This document shows positions 10,625-21,624 of a stretch of DNA of 64,000 bases, piece after piece. Each line of letters opens with the position of its first letter. Position 1 is the first letter of the stretch. The stretch spans positions 2,418,001 to 2,482,000 of the forward strand of contig BCHX01000008.1 of assembly GCA_001599755.1 (NCBI GenBank). Reading direction: 5' to 3'. The notes under the pieces were generated by a model that was not told the DNA's origin, did no database searches, and worked only from the letters and a program-made list of their open reading frames with translations. The stretch comes from Gliomastix tumulicola. Lineage: Eukaryota > Ascomycota > Sordariomycetes > Hypocreales > Bionectriaceae. The position numbers and the translations under genes were made by a program.

Positions 10625-11769
10625 TCAGACCCTGCGGTACCAGTTTGCCTCGGGATCCCCCAGACACTCCCCAACGGGCACGGGCCTGAAGCCACTCTCC
10701 CGGAGGCTCTCGAGGATGTGGCCCGTCAGGTTGTACACGGCATAGAACAATGGGTCGTGCTCGATCTGCAGCACGTTCCCCCTCCCTGTTCCTCCCGTCT
10801 CCAGGTCCCACCGGGCATCCCACAGATCCATGGACGTCTGGATGCTCTCGGCATTGTCATTCTCGTATCCCCTGGTGTTGAGGTCGAAGTAGGTGATGTG
10901 GTAGCCGAGATCGGCCAGCCAAGCGTCCGTGGTGGCGTCGCTCATGGAGTGCGGCGGCCGCATGTAGGTCGGAAACCGGCCGTCCAGGAGATCGGCAATG
11001 GCAATCTCGTTGAACAGGATCTGCCGGCGGAACTGCGTCTCGCTGATCTCCGTCAACTTCTGGTGGCTCCATGTGTGGCTGGCGATCTGGTGCCCGGAGG
11101 CGAACATGCGGCGGATGGTCGCCGGCCAGGCCGTGGACGCATCGTTGATGGCCCCCTTGCCCATGTTGCGGCCGACGATGAAGAATGTCGCTTTGGCGTC
11201 GTAGGCCTGCATTCACGGGTGAGTAACGCTGGGTAGCCGGGACCACGACACCATTCTTTCTTCAAACGCACACGCGCGCGGAATGCTTACATCCAGGAGG
11301 TCAAGCAGATCATCCGTGTAGATCCAGGGCCCGTCGTCGAAGGTCAACGCCACTGTCCCCTGGACTCGGCATGTGTAGATGCCGCTGCCGTAGGGGATAC
11401 TGCCAACCTTGGGCCGAGGGACAGTCTCGGTATTGGGCCCGTTGGGTCGGATATTTGCGTCGCACGCTGGACCATAGTCGATTTGGCATGTCGGCGCGCT
11501 GCAGTACTGGCCACCGCCTGGGTTGCACCATCTTGATGGCCCGTTAGACAGAGGAGAAGATCGAGAGAGAGAGAGAGAAGGGGGCATGCATACCCGCCGC
11601 TTGAGCAGCATTGGCCTTCTGGACAAGATCGCCCAAACTCGGAGCCGCATCGTCGGTCCTGCCGGGGGGACAGTTCCACGTCATTTGCAGGACGCACGGA
11701 TATGGCCTGGGCGAGCAGCAAGGCCCCCAAGTAAGCTGCCACTGTAGACAGTCGCCAGATAGACAACAT
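10625..11769 (-). CDS. Secreted chitin deacetylase-like protein: CBM18 plus polysaccharide deacetylase (CE4), 332 aa
   Basis: Three exons on the minus strand: 11594-11769, 11291-11531, 10625-11206; introns 62 and 84 nt. A signal peptide is followed by a hevein-type chitin-binding module (CGSEFGRSCPEGQCCSSGG then WCNPGGGQYCSA, completed only by splicing) and an NodB-type deacetylase domain. CE4 motifs are present: TFDDGP (motif 1, catalytic base and metal Asp), SHTWSH (motif 2 His ligands), MRPPHS (motif 3) and IEHDP (motif 5). The expected role is removal of acetyl groups from chitin or chitooligomers in the wall or extracellular space, often linked to wall remodelling or evasion of chitin perception. 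All catalytic motifs look intact. Confidence 0.9.
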
Positions 11770-12452
11770 CGTGACTGGTGTGTGCTACTTAGCAAGAAAT
11801 CTCACTAGATGCTGTTATGTTAAGAGGACATCAAGCCAATTTATGTGTGATGGTCCTTCCAGCTGCGAGCAGCAACGCCCACACCAGGTAGGACCACCCA
11901 CATTCGTGTTTGATATTAAAGAGTCATCATTTGTTCCGACACCTGCACTGATTCCCCAGCATCCTCGGGCACGCACGGATATCATCTGGCACCAATCCGG
12001 CCGCCACTGTCCAATGGCGACAAAGAAAACGGGATCTGGAGCCATCATCGTCGGGAAATGGACGGCTCACTCTGGACTGCCAAGGAAATCACGGCTCGTA
12101 TAGAGTCAGCTTTGAATATGCTGAGGTCGCACAGCATGAGGCTAGTGGGCTCGGAGAAATACCACTGGCCTGGCGTATGACACACCAAAACCCCTCATTG
12201 TCTCTCTCACACCCGAGACGCGCAGCATGGGTGGAATGCGTGTTTGCCAATAGGAATCGAAAGGCCGCTGGCAGCGTGATGACACTTCCCGAGAGTCAGC
12301 TGCCAAGACATATATATGTGGTAGCAGACACCTTGTTAGGAAGCCCGTTTCGGCCTCACAGGAATCACACATGCACAAGCGGGGGGAGCGTCTGAGGAGC
12401 CATTTGTCCAAAGGTAATTAAAGAATACGGAACGGGCTGACTCTTGCTCTCA
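11770..12452. other. Intergenic spacer, promoter of the deacetylase gene
   Basis: Lies between two minus-strand genes. No coding potential with family resemblance seen on either strand. Confidence 0.55.
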
Positions 12453-14273
12453 TTAGGCCGGTTCTGGACTCGTAGAGCTGTTTGCCCCTTGCCTGGCATC
12501 CCTGATAGAACCCTTCCCATTGGCCAGTGTCTGTTCATCATTGAGCACCGGGTTTCTCAAGACAGCAGCGCATCCAATGAGCGGTATGCATAGACATATC
12601 CCAATCGTAGTCAACAGGCGCTGCGTTGAGCGGTACGCCTCGATGATCGCTTGGCGCTCGCTTGTTCCCATCGGAAACTCGGCCATGATTAGCAAAGGAT
12701 CGTCGAAGACAACTGCGACAAGATCCGAGTCTGAGAGGCGACTCGAGAGGGCCCGCGGAAGAGTATGAGTCCAGACAAGCCCGGACATGGCGTTGCCCAA
12801 GGCAGAGCCAATGTGGTACATGGAAAGATAAACACCAGTCATCACGGCCAGATCCTCGCGCCCTAGATGTACCTGGAGGGAGGCCTGGGCGGGATAAGCG
12901 AACATTCCGCCCGCTATGCCAAGAAAAGCCTGGGCTGCGATGACGCCAGCGCGTCCGTTTCCCTGATGTATTGACCCTCTGTAGTGGATGAGAAGACCGA
13001 AGGCGACCGTGAAGAGGACTGTGCCTGCAAGGATGAAGATCTTGAGACGTCGGACCTGGAAGACCACAAGACCGAGCAAAGGACCCACGATGACGCCAGC
13101 AAAGGAGTACAGGCTGATGATGCGCGAAGCATCGGTGACGCCGAAATCGAAGGCGACAATCAGAACCGTATACAAGTAGTCTCCCTGCATGGTCCATGCG
13201 AAGTTGAGCAGAATGGCGATTCCAATAGGCCCCCAGACCGCGCGATCCTTCATCAGATTGAAGGGCAACAGGGGATGGGCGGCGCTTATCTCCCAGAGCA
13301 CAAGAACAGGAACGAGCAGTGCGCCAACGACCAGCGGAACAATGACCTCCGGTGTGTGCCACGCGCTCGTCAAACCGCCGGCAATGGTGAGAGGCACGAG
13401 GAGTAAGGAGGAGACGGCGATGAGGAGTACCATTCCAACCACGTCGAGTCGACGAAACAGCTGGCACAAGCTGGAGAGATCGATTTTCTGGAATGACAGC
13501 CTGTAGTCACCCTTGAACCCCCGGCTCCTGGTCCGCTTGCCAACGACGAGCAGAGAAATCGGCAGCGGCAGGGCGCAAACGGGATAGAGGACAGCCCACA
13601 TGCCGATCCCCCGTCGCCACGACGTGACCTCTAGAACAGCCTTTGCGACGTTGCCGCTGACCCAGGTGGTGACCAGCCATGGAACCGCGGGAATATAAGA
13701 GAAGACCAGCCGAGAACGGGTGGAGGTGATGTCGGCAATGACGATCTCGACGAGGAGCGCGGTCGTGGTGAGTCCGACCTGGTAAAGGGCAGTTCCAGCA
13801 GCATAGGCCGCAACGCTATGCGCGGTCGCCTGGACAAGTGTGCCGGCAACATAGAGGAAGACGCTGGCAGTGATCAGCTCCACGCGGCCGAAGACGTCGG
13901 CGACTTTGGCCGCAGTCGGCTGCGTCACGGCACCGATCACGGCGCAGAGTACGTTGATCGTCGATGTGAGCGAGTGGCTGTTGAGAGAGCCGATGGCGAT
14001 GGGCTGGTATATGACTCGGAGTGTGCCGTCCAGGCTCTAAGCGGAGGCCACAAGAAAGACTCCGGAGAAGATGAGTGCGCGGTCCCAGTTGCCCAGCACG
14101 CTGGTCAGGGTCTCTCTTCGATGGACGCCGAGGCACCTGAGGCGACTGATACCGGGAGTTGATGCTTCTGGTGGTTGGTGAGGTGACTCAGATCGGCCGA
14201 TGCTCGTGGCCTTCTCTAGATCGGATTGACGTAGTGTGTTATCACCCGAGCTGTTGTTGTTGGGAGGAGACAT
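12453..14273 (-). pseudogene. SIT-family siderophore-iron transporter interrupted by an in-frame TAG
   Basis: One reading frame runs 14273 to 12453 and encodes a 14-TM MFS transporter of the siderophore-iron type. Family hallmarks include TQPTAAKVADVFGRVELI, LVEIVIADITSTRSRL and SYIPAVPWLVTTWVSGN, with later helices ending near ICLCIPLIGCAAVL. In the first membrane helix the frame reads VFLVASA-stop-SLDGTLR, where SIT proteins normally read like AYxLDGTxR; the TAG is at 14037-14039 (codon 79). Sequence on both sides is conserved and in the same frame, and no intron of workable size removes the stop without deleting helix 1. So this is either a recent nonsense allele or a base-call error. If intact it would import ferri-siderophores at the plasma membrane. 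Confidence 0.8.
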
Positions 14274-14973
14274 TTCCAGTGGTATCGAAGGCGCTTAAGT
14301 GATTATGAATGTATGCGTAGGAGGAACCGAAATGCGATAAAGATATTCTTTCGTGGTGGCTCACTCGGGGAGCGTGAGGAGAAGCCGGCACGGCAAGGAA
14401 GCAAGTGATGTCGACTTCTCACAGAATAGTCGGCTCATGAGGAGGTTCCCAAAGGGTAGAGTGTCTGTGAACTTTGCTGGCCTTGGAGCTACCTAATGAA
14501 GGCAAGAACGATGCGTTAGGGAAAAGAAGAAGGAGGCACGAATGGGTCAGTGATCCAGTGTCGATGTTGTGCGTCGCAAGGAAGCTTCTTTAAAGGGCAT
14601 CTTTCCTGCTCGCTCGCCCTGATCATCTTGAGGATAGTATCAGATGTCATATCAAGCAGGTTGTGAGTTGGCAGAAAAGTACAGGGTACCCTCCTGAGGA
14701 GCCTAGACTGCCTCCTTCCAGCACTGCACTATTAACTAATGCAATAATTACACTTGGAATAATAGTTTAGCTGCTTGAGAATGTGGGGGAGCTCCGCATT
14801 TGCGGGGTTGGCTGCAATATTTGAAGGCCAGTTACGCCCCCGTTTGGCATCCCTCAGACAGCATTCTTCATCCATACCTATCACTGACTTCTGTCCAGCG
14901 TCAAGGACCTCATGGCCAAGCCACCACCAACCACTCCATAGCCAAGAATCCCCCGGGATCTCTGCCTCCAAGC
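14274..14973. promoter_or_regulatory. Divergent promoter region between the SIT transporter and TF1
   Basis: 700-nt spacer, head-to-head. Besides the GATA-type site listed separately it contains a GATAA at 14336-14340. TF1 starts at 14974, so its promoter is here too. No further element could be assigned. Confidence 0.5.
14638..14645 (-). promoter_or_regulatory. Possible iron-responsive GATA-factor (SreA/Sre1-type) site
   Basis: On the minus strand this reads ATCTGATA followed by C, one base off the ATCWGATAA element bound by the fungal iron repressor SreA. It sits about 365 nt upstream of the siderophore-transporter start. A single short match is weak evidence. Confidence 0.3.
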
Positions 14974-17068
14974 ATGGAGAGCGCAGCAGCATCAGGCCTC
15001 GAGCATGTGCTAAGTCTGACGGCCAGTAACACCGCCGGCGCCCGCCGCCAACAGCATGCTTGGTTTGTTTCCTCCACCACCAACCTCCGCTGTCGCGACT
15101 GACCAGGTGACCAGTGAACGCTGCCGAGCGCGCCATCAGAAATGTGATTAATATCGCCATCACAGGCACGATGCGTATTCCCGCTGACATGCTCACCAGG
15201 CACCACTGGATCAGACCCGGGAACGTGTGCCAATTGCGAGCTCGCCGACGTCTCGTGCCATACAGGACTGCGCATCAAGTTCAGCAAGATTGGACCTCCC
15301 AGGGGCAAGCGCCAGCGAGGCGCCTCCAGCACGCAGCGCCGTCGAGGGTCGTCCCCTCCTCCTGCACGGGGCAGGGCGTCCAGGGACGATGCACCGCGTC
15401 TGAGCAGCGAGAACGAGGCGCCCACCATCACCCGCACGCTGAGCTCAGAGCAGTCTCTCTCCGATGCAGACAAGTCGCCGCAGCACACGAGCCAAACGGT
15501 GCAAGGGGACGCAAGCCCCCAAACGGCTGGGACGCACGATGCGGCCGCAGCCCAGGACGACGGACGGTCACCACCACTCGCTGTTGAGACTCTCCCGTAC
15601 GATTTGGCACCCCGAATCTCTTCTATTGAGCCGTCGCCCCAGCTTCCACACTCCGCTCCGTTGTTTGACGCTCCTAGGCCCGCCACGATGACTACTGAGT
15701 CGGTGGCTTACAGTAGCCCTGGTATAGGCCTGATGCCGCATGATGATGCCTCCTTTCACCCCGGCCAGAACCCAATGGACCTTTTCCGCCCTTCCTCGGG
15801 CCACTCTGACCTGACGTGCTTCTGGTCTCTGAACCAGAATGAGGCACAACTCATCAAGCACTTCTTCACATTTCTCGTCTACTGGGTAGGTCCAACGCCT
15901 GCGCACACCGTCTGGAACAGCCATGGTGACACTATCACAGTTTGACTATTGCGATCCACAGATGAACTTCCGATCCTATGTCGGATCGACCATGTCCAAG
16001 GACATAGAATTGCTCTACGCTGTGCTGGCGACATCAGCAAGACATCTTGAACTGACCCAGGGTCTGCCTGGGAACAAGTCCGATGAGTATCAGCAGAACT
16101 GCTTGCAGATTCTGATCCCATCCCTCAATGACGCCACAAAAGCGTTGCCAGACACCATCATGGCATCAGCACTTTTGCTACGCTTATTGGAGGAGATGAC
16201 TGGTCAGCTCTGCCCCTCTCCCCATGGATATGTCTCTCACCATGTCTAATCGATTGCAACAGAACCCGGGGAGCATCAGTCTACCAATTCCCACGGCCTT
16301 TCCACTGCCATCCTCATCAAGATCAAAGCAGGCAACGTCCAGGATACCGCCTTCAGCAACGCCGCGATGATAGTGGCCCTTCGGCAAGAAATTTTTCTGG
16401 CCAACATGACGAGGCGTCCGGTCGAGCCAGTGGCAGCACACTGCGGCATCGATATGTCCCTTGAGCCTGTCTCAGACACCATGTGGGCGTATCGGATGAT
16501 GGCACACACTGCCCGCGTCACGAACTACATATACGGCGACGAAAGCAAGGACGTCTCAGAGTGGCATCAGCTCTGGCAGTACATAAAGGACTGGAGCAAC
16601 TGCAAACCAGAGTCGTTCAAGCCAATCTACCACGGGCGCTCGACCCTCCCCGCCAACCATCCCCTCTCCAGCTCGCCCGACTCAACAACGGAGAGTCAAC
16701 TGCCGAGAATCTACTTCACCTACGACTGCCCGCTGGCCGGCCTGCAGTACATGCAGCTGAGCAGGATACTGCTGCTCGCGCACGACCCACACCGGCCTTT
16801 CCTGGGTCCGGGGAGGGACACATATCATCGGAGCCAGGAAGAAGAGATCAGAGAGGCAGTCCGAATCATCTGTGGCGCAGCCCTGGCGAATCCAGAATAC
16901 GAGCCCGCGAGACTTACGGCTGGACTGGCCGTGGCCATGTGTGGCGAGCTCTTCACCGACCCGCGGGAGACGCCAGAGCTGTATCGTATCGTGTCTGAGG
17001 CGGAGACACACATGATGTGGCCGAGCCTGATGATTGCCAAACGTTTAAAAGTGTTTTGGGAGCTGTAG
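14974..17068 (+). CDS. TF1: Zn2Cys6 transcription factor of module A, 623 aa
   Basis: Five exons: 14974-15062, 15115-15143 (29 nt), 15200-15885, 15941-16202, 16263-17068; introns 52, 56, 55, 60 nt. The zinc cluster is spread over three exons and is visible only after splicing: ACERCRARHQKC, then TTGSDPGTCANC and ELADVSC, followed by RIKF. After a Ser/Pro-rich linker comes the regulatory domain of the PF11951 type (fungal-specific TF domain 2): FDYCDPQMNF, LLYAVLATSARHL, YQQNCLQILIPSL, VALRQEIF, CPLAGLQYMQLSRILLLAHDP, AETHMMWPS. All splice phases agree. It is adjacent to the isomerase, PhyH and transporter genes of module A and is the best candidate for their local regulator. It is a paralogue of TF2 (42111-44520). 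Confidence 0.88.
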
Positions 17069-17178
17069 TTCATCTTGCCAACTGCCAGAATCTCTCCCTG
17101 TACTGTAGCATTTCTCGTGTATCTCACCTATGTGTCATTTGCAACACCAGATCTGAAGTATTTGAATATCTTTTGTCA

Positions 17179-18466
17179 CTACAAGGACCCCATATACAGC
17201 GTGATCTCGTCCACGTATGACTGAAAGATCTTTTCCAGACGTGACCCTTCGGTATCAGCCAAGTCGCCGTGGGTTTGAGCAGCGTTGAAAGCGTGGTAAG
17301 GGAACGGTCTGGACAGTTATACGTGTTAGCGAAATGTCTAGCCATGCACTCACTCTTGGTCGATATCTTACCCATATTCCGGCACCCATGTGATCACCAC
17401 TTCACGGTTGCGTTCAACCAGGCTCTTGATGATGCGCTTCCACAGCCTCTCGAAGAAGTCTCTCTCGTCCGAGAATGCGGGGTTCGTGGGCTCGGGGCAC
17501 TGAGAGGACTGGGTGGTGCCGATACGGGCGTGGATATGCTGCACCTGGAGCTGAGGTGAGTCTGGGATTTCTCGATTTAGGGGAGGCAACCGGAACCGTT
17601 TTGCTTACATGGGGGATGATCTGGTTCAGTATTTCCGAGTCCTCTTCGCCGACATCAAGCAACCTTTCGCTGACTACAACCCAATGGGAAATGTCGGCTG
17701 TGATACTGAGTCTGTTAAGGTCAGCCCCATTAGTCGCATTTTGGTTTGGAATTATTCTTGCAGCACGTACTCTGGCACCTGTCTCAACACTTGAGAAGCA
17801 ATCTGGGGGTTGAACAAAGATCGGTTCCGGTGCGTCTCATGCGTGACCTTTCCTTCCACCCCGGTCTCGCGGTCGATGTTAAAAGTCGCCTTGTAGAAGC
17901 GGACGGACTCATCCAAGGTCCAGTAGTCACTAGACATTACTATTAGAGCTCAGAGATCTGGAAGAAGACATTGGAAAATCAACGCTTACGCTCCTGACTG
18001 GGCGTTAATGCGGACTGGTCGCAACACAGAGGAATGAAGAAGCTGCTGTCGGTAGAAGTCCAGGTGCACCTCTGGGGTGAGGCCGATGGGCCTTGGACCA
18101 ACGTACTGGGGCCAAGAGGAGAAGATGCTAAAGGGGGGGAGGGATATCAGCTTGAGATCGAGTAGAGGCGTCGGGTTCTTGAAGAAGGAAGGCCACCTAC
18201 GTGACGCCGATTTCAAAGCCCACCTTGTCGCACAGAGCCCGCAGGTCTTCAAGTGTTTGGGTATCAAAGGGATAGATGTCGACTTCCACGCCACCTGCAC
18301 CATACAGTGTTAGTTAGGGCTGGCTCACAGGTCTCGAAGATCCTTGGTTCCACGGCTACTGACCGTATCCCTGGGTCTTCCAGTCTGGGAACAGCTTTGC
18401 CCAGTTCTCCAGGTTTTCCCCAGGTTCGACCCCCCAGAGCGATCTCAAGCGAAGTAACTTGACCAT
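17179..18466 (-). CDS. Xylose-isomerase-like TIM-barrel protein (sugar phosphate isomerase/epimerase family), 299 aa
   Basis: Seven exons on the minus strand: 18364-18466, 18201-18294, 17990-18127, 17771-17929, 17609-17711, 17372-17544, 17179-17308; six introns of 59-73 nt, all GT-AG with matching phases. The assembled protein fits the AP-endonuclease-2/xylose-isomerase-like barrel (PF01261). The four expected metal ligands can be placed: E143 in THETHR, D171 in ITADISHW, His in HIHARIG (about 202-204) and E255 in VPEYGP. Such enzymes isomerise, epimerise or dehydrate free or keto sugars and inositols using a divalent metal. It is divergent from the PhyH relic at 18831, suggesting a shared promoter. 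The gene looks intact although its neighbours are broken. Confidence 0.85.
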
Positions 18467-18830
18467 TTTTTGATCAGGAGTTTTTCTGGCACATGAAATG
18501 AATCGAGGCGAAGCGTTGGCGAGGAAGAAGGCGACTGCAACGCGATTACCTACCTTTATTCCCCCTGGTCGTTAACATCGGGAGGCTAGTCCTAGATTGG
18601 CAGAACTCCCCGAGGAGACTTTCGGGGTATCTTGCCCCAAACGTCCTGAAGCCAGTTCCACCTAGTCCGACGCCAGCGGCCTTGGCACAACGTCTTTGGC
18701 CGCTGCTTCAAGCAAGTATAACTAAAGCAGGGGCTAAGGCAAGGGGATGTCTTGACGTGCTTGGAAAGACGAGCCATTTAAGAGGTGTAAGCAGATACCT
18801 GGAGACTGAAAAAATCCCTGATTCGTCAAA
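18467..18830. promoter_or_regulatory. Divergent promoter region of module A
   Basis: 364-nt spacer between the TIM-barrel gene (minus) and the PhyH relic (plus); no operator assigned. Confidence 0.45.
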
Positions 18831-19230
18831 ATGCTGGCTGCCTTACCGACCACGCCTGACCTGTTCGTCAACGATGGGAAACTAGACCCGGAGAAGACTG
18901 GCTTTCTCGAACCCACCCCCGCTGGACACGCCATTGGAGCAGATGCGCATGTCGTTTGCAGAGAATGGATACCTGTTTCTGAAGGGACTTCTGCCGCGGG
19001 AGGACGTTCTCGAGGCGCGCGGAGACAGTACTTCGAGTTGTTGGGCCCGACCGACCTGCTGAAGCCCGGGTCGGAGCCCGTGGAGGGAGTCTTTGACGCT
19101 GACCGGGACTGCGCTGACTTCCCCGGCGTCGGAACCGGCGGCCATGGGACCGGCACAGCGGCGTCGGACCAGTTTATGAATGTCGCTCGTCAGGCCCATA
19201 GCAAGCCCTGGTACACGGACTTCTGTACGT
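18831..19230 (+). pseudogene. Frameshifted, truncated phytanoyl-CoA-dioxygenase-like (PhyH) relic
   Basis: Comparison with the intact PhyH protein at 33803-34949 shows three collinear segments in two frames. Frame of 18831: FVNDGKLDPEK. Next frame (about 18915-19017): EQMRMSFAENGYLFLKGLLP then REDVLEAR. Back to the first frame: RQYFELLGP, PVEGVFDADRD, DQFMNVARQAHSKPWY. The intact gene has no intron in this part, so the switches are two compensating small indels near 18905-18930 and 19015-19025. Homology stops at about 19230, before the HxD iron ligands, so the product could not be an active Fe(II)/2-oxoglutarate oxygenase. The flanking sequence after that is AT-richer and unrecognisable. Confidence 0.8.
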
Positions 19231-19686
19231 ATCCAGCCCTAGTGGAATTCATCATCAAATCTATGCTTTTCATTAAAGACCAGCTTCGTCTATTGAAATC
19301 GCGTTTCGTAATGCGCTACAACTCATTAGACGGTACCAACGACGCACTTGCTTTAATGATCGTTGGCGTGTCCCGACAAGCAACACTTCAAGTTAGAAGG
19401 AGAATATGTTCAAGCCAATGTGAACTGTCACGCCAACTTGGATTAATACGGGCTGAAGGACAACGAAACTGTCTTGGTGCTACCTATCCGGGATCGCATA
19501 AGCTCTTCATTTAGGCAAGCGAATCTGGTTCGACAACGAGTCTTCACTGAGATTGCGAGACGCGTTCATTCCGTGAACGGTGTGGAAGGAATAGCCTAGA
19601 GTACATTTAGCATTGAGACGGCAACCATGACGTTGATGGCCACAGTGCCCATGGCTTGAGTGCTAGGTTGAAGCGCCCTGAAGCCG
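19231..19686. other. Unrecognised AT-rich stretch between two relics
   Basis: Follows the abrupt end of PhyH homology. It is visibly more AT-rich than neighbouring genes and contains no family match; it may be a degraded insertion or the eroded remainder of the oxygenase gene. Confidence 0.45.
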
Positions 19687-20506
19687 TCACACCTTCCCCG
19701 ACTCTGGGCGCAGAATAAGCTCGTTGGAGGAACCATCTTTCTTCTGGAGATGTGCCCCTGCCATGACCGCCTCATCGTTCTCCAGGAATGCACAATCGCC
19801 GACAGCCGCTGCAATCTCCTCCAAGGTGCAGTGCGCGGTCTATACATAGCAAAGCTTGACGAGGGCGACGAAAAAAAAAGACAGAAGCCGAGGATGAGCA
19901 AGAGAATGCTCAGAGCTTGGAGGCCTAAGCCAGCTCGCACGACAAGGCCGGGCGATCTCTGTCTGAATGATAGGGACGGTCATGGGAAGGATACCGACAG
20001 TGAATCCCTGGATAGTCCGCCCGCAGATGAAGCAGGAGTTGGGAGCAAACTCCTGCCCGAAAGCCGTTACAAAGTAGAGGCACCCGCCGAACCTGACGCA
20101 ACTCTTCCGCCCCAGCAAGTTGCACAAGTGACCCTGCAGAAAAGGTAGTTGCCGCAGCCGCGATCTGCAAGCAGGCGACGATGATTTCTGGACCGTCGGT
20201 AGGGCGGCTTGACTTTGAGCCACTTGGGATAGATTCTCTGTGTACGGCGTTCTTTGAATCTTCGAAACGAAGAAATTCTGCTTTGGCTGGGGGCTTTCAA
20301 CCAACTCGGGGTGGAAGAGGACTTCTCCTCACCGATGAGAGAAGGAGGGCCAGCCATACTTAGTGAACACGATACGGAAGGTAGACGTGGGCGGATTAGA
20401 AGTGGCGCGTAAGCATGGTGGCCTCCTCATCGAAGGGCTCTGGGGCATGGGCTCTTTGCAATAGATGAGCCTCCGTAAAGATGGCTGCCTTCGGGGGAGC
20501 AGACAT
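19687..20506 (-). pseudogene. Internally deleted MFS sugar transporter relic
   Basis: On the minus strand a possible start (MSAPPKAAIFTEAHLLQRAH) is followed in changing frames by transporter pieces. These are EIIVACLQIAAAATTFSAGSL, then after a frameshift GRKSCVRFGGCLYFVTAF and CGRTIQGFTVGILPMTVP with IIQTEIARP (TM3-TM4 and the GRxxxG-type loop of sugar porters). It then passes almost directly to a C-terminal tail, CTLEEIAAAVGD ending in TGA at 19687-19689, which corresponds to the xGRTLEEI end of sugar porters. TM5 to TM12 are missing. It thus carries at least one frameshift and a large internal deletion. It is oriented head-to-head with the next relic. It resembles, but is not the same subfamily with certainty as, the intact transporter at 39342. 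Confidence 0.68.
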
Positions 20507-20910
20507 TGCGTTGCCCCGTGAATCGCCAACTTACTGGGTAGTCCGGGGCATCAATCCTTGTCGGGTTCCCCACGGGGGGGGGCCAGAGAACCACGAGGTT
20601 AGGGCGAATTTTCCCTAACTGGGAAGATCCATCCGATGGACCCAAGCACAGATCCACGGGGGATAGCTCAGCTTGAAGCTCCCATGACCGGGGGATCCTG
20701 TATTTCTGCTCAATAGTCCTGACTCGGAGGGCGAGGAGTATTTGGCTGACTGACAGGCCGGCGCTTCGGTGTTCATGGCTACGTGCTGGACTAACGGGGC
20801 TTACTGCATACAGCTTGCTCAAGTTGTGCCCTTTACAGTAGGCTTATATTTCGACGAGTTTCCTCGACTGTGACTGATTCCACCAGGGCCGAGAGCGGTC
20901 TCGTTCTATC
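20507..20910. other. Spacer between two transporter relics
   Basis: Head-to-head spacer of about 400 nt containing the former promoters; a G-run near 20574-20581. No gene seen. Confidence 0.5.
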
Positions 20911-21624
20911 ATGTGTGCATTTGCCGCATTCGGTGGCATATTCTTCGGATACGATTCGGGCTACATCAACGGCGTCATGGGCACGGATAATTTCATCCAC
21001 GACATCACATCACTGGCCGGCCTGTCTTATCCCGGCTCAGGCGCCGACGCAACGCCCAGGTCCCAGTTCGTCATCCCGTCATCTCACCGATCGCTTATCG
21101 TCTCTATCCTCTCCGCTGGCACCTTCATTCGCGCCGTCCTTGCCGGGGACATAGCCGACTGGTACGGCAGGCGCACGACTGTCATCGCCGGTTCCATCGT
21201 CTTCGTCATTGGGGTCGTTCTCCAGACCGCTGCATCAGTCCTGGCGATTTTGGTCGTCGGCCGTCTTGTAGCTGGGTTTGGCGTGGGATCCGTCTCGGCG
21301 ACCATCGTCCTGTACATGTCGGAAATTGCCCCCAAGCGGATTCGAGGAGTTGTCGTCTCGGGATACCAGTTCTTCACCACCGTTGGGCTCTTGCTGGCAT
21401 CTCGCATAAACTACAGGACGCAAAGCATTCGAAGCTCGGCCTCGTACCGCATCCCCATAGGGCTTCAAATGCTATGGGCACTGTTCCTCATTGTGGGACT
21501 TGTCATGCTGCCCGAGTCACCTCGGTGGCTGGTCAAAAAGGATACTCATTGCCCCGAGGTCTTCGACTCAGTGAGAGATTCGGACATGCCTCTCGGCCTT
21601 TGCCTGCGAGGTGGAGGCGTCTAG
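20911..21624 (+). pseudogene. 5' half of an MFS hexose transporter, truncated
   Basis: The frame from 20911 encodes the N-terminal six-helix half of a fungal high-affinity glucose/hexose transporter: CAFAAFGGIFFGYDSGYING, the conserved DWYGRRTTV loop, GRLVAGFGVGSVSATIVLYM, SEIAPKRIRG and LPESPRWLVKK. After PESPRWLVKK the reading frame loses similarity and stops at 21622-21624. Residual similarity in another frame (a LARxRG-like remnant) is weak, and the whole C-terminal half is absent before the asparaginase gene begins. The usual N-terminal residues before CAFAAFGG are also missing. So this is a remnant, not a working permease. No intron is needed within the surviving part. Confidence 0.78.
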
